The notes beneath the pieces are model-generated. The model searched no databases, was not told the origin of the DNA, and saw nothing but the letters and a program-made list of their open reading frames with translations. Of a stretch of DNA of 64,000 nt, positions 56,178-64,000 are shown piece after piece. Source of the stretch: Ananas comosus. Its lineage: Eukaryota; Streptophyta; Magnoliopsida; Poales; Bromeliaceae. Each line of letters opens with the position of its first letter. Position 1 is the first letter of the stretch. A program made the translations under genes and the position numbers. Location: positions 9,555,133 to 9,619,132 of the forward strand of contig NC_033631.1 in the NCBI RefSeq assembly GCF_001540865.1, given 5' to 3'.

Positions 56178-56540
56178 AATTTTAAATACTATCTTCTATC
56201 TTCATGAATCATGGGTTCATATTTTCTCACTTTAGTATTCTATAATTTAAAGAATATTAATTTAGTGTTATGTAATTTTATTTTTATTTTATTTTATTGA
56301 TTTTATTTTTTTTTTCGTTAAATCAGTGACAAAGTAAAAACTAAAGGATACTAAAGTAAATATTCGATAAATTTTGATGAAATATTTGAAGTTTTTTTAT
56401 ATAATTTAACGAAATATTAACAAAGAAGCTGACGAAAAGATAAAAATGAAACCACAGGACACTAATTTGATATACTTTAAACCACATGGTACTAAAATGA
56501 GAAAATGCGAAACCACAGGAGTTGTATTTGAAGTTTACCC
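56178..56540. mobile_element. Family D MITE-like element, copy 3
   Basis: AATTTTAAATACTATCTTCT on the left and GAGTTGTATTTGAAGTTTAC plus CC on the right. Shared internal words are CGTTAAATCAGTGACAAAG, ATTCGATAAATTTTG and GAAACCACAGGA. Confidence 0.65.
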
Positions 56541-57240
56541 ATATATATATCTTAATTATATAGTCTTTTCACTTAAAAAAATTTACTAATTTTAAACTTT
56601 TATAAAAATATGTCATTATTTTATATTTTACAGATTCAATTTCAATTTTTAAAAAACTGATCAAAATATCTTTATTTCTTTTTCTCCCTTTTTTTTTCAT
56701 TTTCTTTTCTTCTCTCCAACCCTCCCTCATCACCTTCTCTACCGCCTCTGCGGCCCTCAGCTATAGTAACGAAAGCAACGCCGCCTTCTTTTTCTCCGCC
56801 TTTGTCTCCGCCGGCGACGACATCAACGCCGGTGCCGAAGGAGGAGGACTCAGAGCGAGCACAAGTGAAGGCGAAGCGGATAGAGACGATGAGATTGTGG
56901 CTGAGGTGGTGGTCGCTGTCACCCGTGAAGGTGAGGACACAAATGCGCCCGCGCCTTTCTAATGAGCGAAAAAAGATGCAAAGAGTAGAACAAAAAAAAA
57001 AATAAAAATTTTCTTAAGAAACCATTATGTGTTATCGTTGCTACAGAAAATATCAAGAATCAGATAAGAAGAAGATGAAGTTGTACTATTAAGATTAAGT
57101 TACATTATTTCACAAAAAAAATATACTATTTGAGATGAATGTTGCACTGTTTAAGACAAACGTTATACTTTTTGAGACAAAAATTATACTGTTTGAAATA
57201 AAAGTTATATTTTCTGAGCGAAAGTTAGACTGTTTGAGCG

Positions 57241-58250
57241 AAAATTGCCCTCTACAATCTCCTCGCCGTGGAGGCCTACCACCTCATTATCGTCTCGAAG
57301 CCGCCCCTCGGCACCTTCATCATTGGGCTCCTCCACGCCCTCGGGGCCCCCACCTGCTCGATTAAGGACGCGCTCAAGGCGCTCTTTAGCGTTGCGCTCT
57401 ACCGGCTCAACCACCTCATACTAGTCGAGCTCGGCGTCGTGCCCACTAGGCGTGGCAATCCAGCTCACCGTTCGCGAGCCCAGCTCAGTGTCGGCTCGAA
57501 AATGAGCTCGAGATCGGATCGCTCGTTTAGTAAACAAGCCGAGCACGAGCTGAAATTTTAGCTCGTTTAATAAACGAGCCGAACACGAGCTGGGGTCAGC
57601 TTGCTCGTGTTCGGCTCGATAACAGCTCGAACACATTATATTATATTATATATATATATATTACATTAATTATTATATATGTATATAATATAAATTTTTA
57701 TTATTTTATTTTAGCACATCCTAAATATAAAGCCCAACTCAATTATAAAATGATTCATTTATATGTAAAATTTCAATAATTAGATTAAAATATAACGGGT
57801 AAGATCTTATAAATTTATTTTCTATATATATTCTTTCTAATCCATTTAAATTTTATTCATAATCAGCTCGTATTTGCTCGTGTTCGGCTCGTTAATAAAC
57901 AGTCAAACATGAGCCGAAGTTTTCGGCTCGATACTTTAACGAGCCAGTGTCATCTTGTGCACGAGCAACATCGAGCCGACCCCAGCTCGCTCGCTGTTGG
58001 CTCCGTTGACACCCCTAGTGCCCGCGCTCTTCTCCCTCGTCGTCAAGGACGGGTGTAGGGAGAAAGGTGGCGGGGAGAAGGCGGTGGGGGACATTGGGGA
58101 GGTCGAGGGAGCGGAGAGGGATTTCTTATGGAGGGCGATTGAGCGAGTCGGGGCCCGGGGAGCGCGGAGGAAGGCGGGAAGGGAGGCAAGGAAAGGCTAC
58201 TTTGAAATGATGATACGGGCGGTAGGCCTCTGCGGCGAGTAGGCCGTAGA
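57241..58250 (+). pseudogene. Captured ARM-repeat (U-box E3 ligase-like) gene fragment inside the MULE, split by a hAT element
   Basis: The plus strand encodes KIALYNLLAVEAYHLIIVSK, IIGLLHALGAPTCSIKDALK and ALFSVALYRLNHLILVELGV up to 57446. After the hAT insertion it resumes at about 58018 with VPALFSLVVKDGCREKGGGE. The pattern of Ala-Leu-rich helices with LVELGVVPALFSLVV is typical of ARM repeats as in plant U-box ubiquitin ligases. The start of this segment also lies in the inverted repeat, since the right arm reads KIILYGLLAAEAYRP on the other strand. The U-box itself is absent. It is a fragment, so no function is expected, though transcription is possible. Confidence 0.5.
57447..58017. 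mobile_element. hAT-type non-autonomous element with 8-bp target duplication
   Basis: The ends are TAGGCGTGGCAATCC and, inverted, TAGGGGTGTCAACGG. GTGCCCAC on the left and GTGCCCGC on the right form an 8-bp target duplication with one mismatch, as expected for hAT. The subterminal regions are full of GAGCTCG and GCTCGTGTTCGGCTCG repeats, with an AT-rich centre. 571 bp, no transposase. It splits the captured ARM fragment, so it inserted after the capture. Confidence 0.85.
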
Positions 58251-58974
58251 GTATAATTTTTGCTCAAATGGTGTAACTTTCGTTAAAAAATGCATCTTCA
58301 TTGAGTACAATTTTCGTCTCAAAGAGTGCAATATTCGTTTAAACAGTGTAATTTTTTTGAAACGGTGCAATTTTATCTGAACGATATGACTTCATCTTCT
58401 TCTTCATTTCTCTCTGGTTATTGATCTTTTCTGTAGCAGCGACGATATATAATGATCTTTTAATAAAAAGTAGAAAAAATATTTTTAATATTTTATTTTT
58501 TTTTACCCTCTGCATCTTTTTCTGCTTCTTGGAGGAGCACGGACACATCTTCATCCTCACCCTCACTAATGTCAACGAGCACTGCTTCGACCATGACCTT
58601 ATTGCCTTCGTTCGCTTCGCCCTTACCCGCGTCCGCTTCGAGCCCTCATTCTTCGGCGCCGGCATCGGTGCCGGCCGGTGTCGATGCCAATGTCGACGAA
58701 GGCAAAGGCGAAGGGAGAGGAGGCGGCAGAAGAGAAGGCGGCGTCGCTCTCGTTACCATCGCCAAGGGCTGCGAAAGTGGTGGAGGAGGCGATGAAGATT
58801 GGAGAAAAAAAAAAAAAACGAGAGAAAAAGAATGAGAGAGAAAAAAAGAATATGAGTGTTTTGGTCAGTTTTCTGAAAATTCAGGCTAAATCCGTAAAAT
58901 CCAAAATAGTAGGTGGCCCATTTTTATAAAATCTCAAAACTAGTGAATTTTTTATGCAAATTGCCTGATTATAT

Positions 58975-59966
58975 TTAACTATATTATACGATAATGGTAT
59001 TTTAATTTAATATAGTATACATTTTTTTCCAAAACTAGTATTATATAATTATATTTTATCAATCTTATACTATTTTTTATATTTATATTTGTTTTATTTT
59101 ATGTTTTTTATAGATATTACTAAATTATATTTTTTCTCTTTAATCTCTATATTAGTGCTAATAAATATATTATTTTATACAAATTTAACAATTTTATTAT
59201 CAGAAACTAGCTAAATAGTAGAAAATTTGTACAATAAACATTCATGATAGATTTTTTGAAAGCTTATATCAAATTATTTTAAATTATTCTTTTATTATTG
59301 TCATATATTTTGTTATTTTTCATTAAAGCTGAATACATATTTCATCACTTTTTATAAACTTTCGTATAAAGTTATAGATTTATTGTTTGTAGTATAGAAA
59401 TTGCAAAAAATATATAGTTGCGTGGTATTCTTGAAAAGAAAAATGGTACAATATAGAAAGTTAAAAAGAAAATCTGTAAAATGCAGTATAGTAGTATACT
59501 TAAGCTTTTATATATATACACACACCTCTTTCATCCTAAGATTTATAAGACTTTATATTAAAAAATATATGACTAGCAAAAGAATATAGACTTTTGAATG
59601 AATAAAATGTAAACCGTTTATCTGTTCTATAGATATATAGATCACATTGTTCAACGCCTTATCTGTTCTATAGATATAAAGATAACATTGCTCAACGCCT
59701 TTTTGTAGGAAAAAAAAAATCTTTATTGTAATAGTAATACAACATATAACATATCTCAAATTTATTATATTGTATTATATTATCTATAATGAAATTAAAA
59801 TATTATTGATAGTATGAGAATAATGTTTACTATCAATTTTTTGACCATTGAACATCTAAAGTTTAGTAGAGTTGGTGAAAAAGAAATAATTCAAAGGTGA
59901 AAAAATTGATAGAAAATATTATTCATATACAATGAATAGTATGCCAGTGATATATATATATATATA
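58975..59966. other. AT-rich intergenic DNA
   Basis: No gene recognised. A short tandem duplication (CTTATCTGTTCTATAGATAT near 59615 and 59660) is present. TA repeats lie at 59950-59966. Confidence 0.5.
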
Positions 59967-60217
59967 GTGTAGAACTACTATACTATCAAAAGCATAGAGA
60001 ATTTAATGTTTTCGACTTTTTGACCCTTTGATCAAGAATTTTACAATTTGGATGATTACTATCCCCCGTAGGGTTGAGTATTACCCTTAGGGTTGAGTGG
60101 TCTCCACACGGTAACGTATTAATCTAAAGGTTAGAAATAATTAAAGAGGTTGATTTAAGAACCAAAAAGTCGAAAGCACCAGATCCTCTATACTTCCGAT
60201 AGCATAGTAATTCTACT
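59967..60217. mobile_element. Small inverted-repeat element, family B copy 7
   Basis: Left GTGTAGAACTACTATACTAT; right, inverted, GTAGAATTACTATGCTATCG. The middle has GTAGGGTTGAGTATTACCC. TA tracts lie on both sides. Confidence 0.75.
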
Positions 60218-60318
60218 ATATATACATATATAAAAAGAATCGAAATAGAAATAAAATGATAATGGTACAACAATATATAGAGTATTTTAGCTCAACTCTC
60301 TCTATTTATATATATATA

Positions 60319-60835
60319 GAGTCCGGCTACTATACTCTTATGAGTACGATCGCTCTCGTACTCATAAGTTTTTTTTAATGATAGAGCTTCCGAATCGATG
60401 ATCCACACTGTTAAACGTTATCTAGAGTATTTAAAACGTCTAGAAATCAAATTTTATAATTTTTCGACATTATTTACTTTACGATCAAAATGTCACAAAA
60501 TTGGCAGTTTTTAACGGTCGGTATGGAATATTTGCTAGTTTAATGGTATAAAAAAATCAAAATCGGCTGAATTTTTGATAGAAAATTATATTCACTATAT
60601 AGATAAAGATCACTAACTCCGATCTTAAATTGAAGGATCTGATCATCTATTTTTAAGACGTCGTTCGATTTTGACTGTACTTTTTATACCCGTTTGATAA
60701 CCTTTGTTATGATTTCGAAAATTACAAAATTTATTTTCTGAAAGTTTCAAATACTCTATATTATATTTATTGGAGTGGATCGTTGATTCGAAAGCTCCAT
60801 CATTGAAAATAATTTATGAGTATAGTAGCTCTAGC
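60319..60835. mobile_element. Family A element, copy 5
   Basis: Left GAGTCCGGCTACTATACTC with the hairpin TTATGAGTAC / GTACTCATAA around a CGATCGCTCTC-like loop. The right end is shortened (TATGAGTATAGTAGCTCTAG), having lost one half of the hairpin. CT/TA repeats lie on the left and TA on the right. Confidence 0.75.
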
Positions 60836-60853
60836 CTATATATATATATATAT

Positions 60854-61073
60854 GGAATTGAGCTAAAATACTTTTAGAAGCACCACCTCCTTATTGCTTC
60901 TAAGATTTTAGCCCTGGGATCTACTCCTTGATTATTAATAATCTTTGGATCAAACATTATTCCACCTACCAACACGTACCACCATCATCCCAACCCTATA
61001 TTTCTTTATCCAAAGGTTAAAAGCTCAAAAGTACCACGTCTTTGGTACTTTTGGAAGTATTCTAGCTCAACTT
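60854..61073. mobile_element. Small inverted-repeat element, family B copy 8
   Basis: Left GAATTGAGCTAAAATACTTT, with TTAGAAGCA pairing with TGCTTCTAA about 12 bases on; right TTTGGAAGTATTCTAGCTC. TA repeats lie on both sides. Confidence 0.7.
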
Positions 61074-62085
61074 TATATATATGCATATATATGTATAAAT
61101 ACTTTTACACAATATAAAAATATTTAATTAGATATTACAAATTTTATGTGAAATAATTATAGTAGAGAAGACTCTCTTCTTTGTTAAGTGTTAACACAAT
61201 AACACCTATATTTTTTATGTTGAAATATGGAGGAAATCCGAAGAAAACTCGTTGGATCTCGGAAAGAGAAACTTCGGCAAAAAGGGCTTGGCTTCCGTAA
61301 GATTAAAGAGTGAGGCAAGTTAGGAGCGCGCTTTAAATTTAAATTTCAAATAGAAAATGTGAAAATGGATGTACAATCAACATACAATTTTGAAAATGAG
61401 GCAACTTATTTCACCTAACTCACTCAAAATATGGAGACACGGGCATAGGGATTAAAGCTATAGAAGGAAACAAAACAGCGAAAAAAAAAAGAAAAATCCA
61501 AACTCATTTAATTCTACCATTGCTTTCTTCCTGCGTTTGGAGTAGATGTTGTGGATCGTAAGTATTAACTAACTGTCACAAAAATATGTGCGGATAGAAA
61601 AGGCATGCATATTCATCGCATTTAAGAGCTGAATCACAATGCTCACGAGCTTCGATCAAACTCGACTCCCCTAAATGTTAGGATTATTATTAGACCTTTC
61701 GTTGCCAAGTTTATTATAGACCACAAATATAATAAACTTATTAGGCTAATCAAACTCAATTTATTAATTTTCTGAATCTATTATCATGGAGCAGTAAGTT
61801 GTACCTATCTTAGCCAAAAATAAATAACCAGCAGATGTAACATGATGTGGAAATAGCCATAACATATTTTTTCCGTCCTTAACAAAGTTGCCGATTGTCG
61901 ATCGTCCGAGACCATCCAGATCACCGCCAGAACCACCATCATCCTCGCATGCGAGCGCGTATCTCCAGCTCCAAACCTCCGTAATGTGCAACATTCCAAA
62001 AGTTGTTTTGTTGAAATGGCGACGCGTTTAAACTTTAAAGTTAGAGAAATCAAATCTAAATCGATAATAGTGTTTTTTTTTTTTT
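61074..62085. other. Intergenic DNA
   Basis: No gene recognised. A minus-strand stretch at 61764-62053 (GC-richer near 61900-61985) has short open frames without family resemblance; it may be a fragment of a gene I cannot place. Confidence 0.4.
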
Positions 62086-62243
62086 TTTTGAATGAGAGAA
62101 AGATAGCATATTACTGGCTTCATTCATTTTTTTTGAAAAATAAATTTGGCTGAAAATATGAAATAATTAATTAAACTTCGAACTTAAAACCTCGAATGCC
62201 AACCGTCAAGCTCTTTGCCACTTGCGCTAGAAACAGTCGATCC
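62086..62243 (-). repeat. SINE copy, minus strand
   Basis: GATAGCATATTACTGGCTTC at the tail end and AAGCTCTTTGCCACTTGCGC at the A-box end, in reverse orientation to the copy at 16725. The T run at 62072-62088 would be its poly-A tail. Confidence 0.6.
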
Positions 62244-62498
62244 AAATAAATAATATATAGTTGAGGCAAGTTTTTTTATATTTTTACCAAAACTTTATAG
62301 AGCTATAGGGGATCTCATTTGGAAGTACATTAAAGGAGTTAATATCTGTTCTTTAATAAAATTTTACATAGGTATTTTAAATGGTATAAATTTTACTATT
62401 AATTTTCACTTCCATTTTAGAACTTTTACCATTCGATTTCACACTTGCAAGTTGATTCCTTCTCTTAAAAATATCTATAACATATATAGAGAGAGAAA

Positions 62499-62753
62499 GT
62501 TCAGCTACTATACTTTTATAAATATAAATTTCTTTATATTCATAAGTTTTCTGCCGTTGCCATTAGATCTACATTTTGACTATTTTCATTCGTTAAATCA
62601 TATTATTCAACCAACTACTTATTCAATTTTAAAAAATTACTATTATTTTAATCGGAGATCATTATCATTTTAACTGCATATCTTTTTATCCAATGACAAA
62701 AAATTTATAAGTATAAAAAGATCAATACTTATAAGAGTATAATAACCCTAGCC
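62499..62753. mobile_element. Family B-like element, copy 9, AT-drifted
   Basis: Left GTTCAGCTACTATACTTTTA; right AAGAGTATAATAACCCTAGC. The centre shows TTCGTTAAATCATATTATTC, close to copy 1. A short TA/GA tract precedes it. Confidence 0.6.
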
Positions 62754-63937
62754 TAGAAATGTTGAATATATGACCTGGCTTCTAGTAAAATTTGCAGAAA
62801 CTAGATCGAAAAATCAGAAGCGATCCAGGCTCATTGGTCATGTCCATGCTTGCAAAAACCTACGTTAATTAAGATTAAACATGCGCATATAATTAGAGTA
62901 CAATAGTAAGCATTTTTAAATGTTACTCTTATATATAACTTATGCACTGATACGTGGGAGTTCCTAAGAATTTCCCATATAATTTGATGAGTTGCACAAT
63001 ATTATACCAAATAGTGATAACAAATGATTTCCCACGTGAGTAGCTGATACACTGGATGTAGCAAATAATGACAACAAACAAATTGGGGACATGAAAGCAA
63101 ACGTCTAATGCAAAATCTACACACATTATGAAAGGAACTTTTGCATTCTACATTTAGGCGATAATTTGCTAAATTCTTTCACTTAATAGGGAAAAATGCA
63201 TATTTTTCATATTTGGATGGTATTTTAAAAGTATGTAATGTATTTTAGCCAATTTTTGCTAATTTAAAATTTAGATTATAAACTCTAAATTTATCATCCA
63301 AAATCGTATTGAGATTATGATTTTAAGATTAGGACAAGAAACTAATTACACAGCTTACCAAACTGCCCAATAAGATATGGCTAAGGAGCTATAAAACAAA
63401 GCGGTCAGCATTCTTCTGGGGGACTAACAATAGTGCAAGCACTCCTGCTGTTAGCAGACAAAACTGCAACTTGGCACGTAGCGCCCTTCGAATGGTTCGT
63501 CTTTTAAGTAATTAGCTTAAAATTTGTATCTGAAAAATTATCAAATTACTTAAATTAAATAAATTAAAAAATTAAATAATAAAATTAAAATTTTTTAAAA
63601 AAAATTAGATAGTCGAATTAAAAAATTTTATAAATAATTTTATAGTTTAGATAAGTTTTATATATTTTTACCTAAAATATATATATTGGACAAAATCTTT
63701 CCATACACATATGGCAGTTTCANATTGAGTACTGGGAGATTGAGAAATTGTTGACCTGTAATTGTTTTCCTGTTGGGAGCCATTTATTTATTTCATTTGG
63801 CACAAATTATAGAAATATTAATTGGAAATTTGTGGTTTTGGTGCATTCCTTAATGATGATGGTGCTTCAGAGATGATTTTGTTGTGTTGCATGTGGACAA
63901 AAGAGTACTATAAAAAAAAAAAAAAAGGAGGCAGAGG
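62754..63937. other. AT-rich intergenic DNA with an N
   Basis: A single N lies at 63723. No gene or defined element. The last 200 bp becomes less AT-rich and may be the 5' flank of a gene that continues beyond the window. Confidence 0.4.
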
Positions 63938-64000
63938 ATGCAGAAGACCAAGGGATTGGTCAAAGGAATCTCCTCCCAAATTTTACAGTTTTGCCACCAT
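63938..64000 (+). CDS. Possible start of a gene running off the window
   Basis: An ATG after an A-rich stretch opens a frame of 21 codons to the window edge (MQKTKGLVKGISSQILQFCH). ACTATAAA at about 63907 could be a TATA box, but it is very close to the ATG. I do not recognise the protein; this is only a candidate. Confidence 0.2.
   Translation, partial: MQKTKGLVKGISSQILQFCHH

Larger units (their letters stand above)
56562..58965. mobile_element. Mutator-like element (Pack-MULE type) with long inverted repeats and 9-bp target duplication
   Basis: The arms of roughly 750 bp (about 56562-57310 and 58215-58965) are inverted copies. Shared landmarks include AAAAAGATGCA(A/G)AG, GCTACAGAAAA, GAAGAAGATGAAGT, a run of GAGACAAAAATTATACTGTT-like repeats, and CCTCGCCG(T/C)(G/A)GAGGCC. 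The outer ends read AGTCTTTTCACTTAAAAAAA on the left and GGCAATTTGCATAAAAAATT inverted on the right. TAATTATAT (56553-56561) and TGATTATAT (58966-58974) form a 9-bp target duplication with one mismatch, as expected for MULEs. The left arm has drifted strongly towards A and T. No transposase is present; the inner part holds ARM-repeat coding sequence and a nested hAT element. Confidence 0.82.

Noticed and set aside
58421..58929. Plus-strand frames in the right MULE arm with Arg/Lys-rich text
   Set aside because: They are parts of the inverted repeat of the transposon with low-complexity GAG/GCG runs; the mirror-image frames occur in the left arm.

Overview
The window looks like nuclear DNA from a flowering plant. 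It has about seven interrupted protein-coding loci with GT-AG introns, very AT-rich intergenic DNA full of microsatellites and small transposons, and typical plant families (laccase, pectinesterase, RADIALIS-like SANT proteins, ZF-HD homeodomain, LEA). Strongly GC-rich exons, as in the ZF-HD gene and the second RADIALIS-like gene, set in AT-rich surroundings suggest a monocot, possibly pineapple-like. That is inference. No rRNA, tRNA gene or CRISPR array was seen.

Layout. 1-4.6 kb is a cluster of small palindromic-ended elements in (TA)n(GA)n microsatellites, including a perfect 662-bp palindrome that stops at an N. 4.66-9.02 kb (minus) is a ten-exon plastid-targeted glucose-6-phosphate 1-epimerase-like gene. 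11.76-14.87 kb (minus) is a six-exon LAC11-like laccase carrying a near-perfect miR397 site. 15-19.7 kb is repeats. 19.77-22.94 kb (minus) is a decayed pectinesterase whose first two exons still look intact. 23-33 kb is transposon debris, including a CACTA element nested in another element. 33.4-37.1 kb and 40.2-41.1 kb (plus) are two tandem RADIALIS-like genes; the first has lost four residues of its SANT domain, including a core tryptophan, and has a swollen intron. 41.7-45.3 kb is a 1.8-kb sequence present twice in tandem with an N at the joint. 45.9-47.5 kb (plus) is a three-exon LEA-type gene behind a cluster of G-box/ABRE motifs. 47.5-54.1 kb has no gene I can recognise. 54.1-55.2 kb (minus) is an intronless ZF-HD transcription factor, followed by an orphan first exon of a mitochondrial At2g27730-like protein. 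56.56-58.97 kb is a Mutator-like element with long inverted repeats, a 9-bp target duplication, captured ARM-repeat coding sequence and a nested hAT element. 59-64 kb is repeats, perhaps with the start of one more gene at the edge.

The genes show no shared pathway; this is an ordinary plant gene neighbourhood. Two themes stand out. First, several single Ns sit at palindromes or duplications, so some local structure may be assembly artefact or two haplotypes placed in tandem. Second, one superfamily of small elements keeps a hairpin at each end while the sequence of the stem changes from subfamily to subfamily. This covariation is the most novel-looking signal here. All calls come from reading the sequence by eye; exon boundaries rest on splice consensus and reading-frame continuity.
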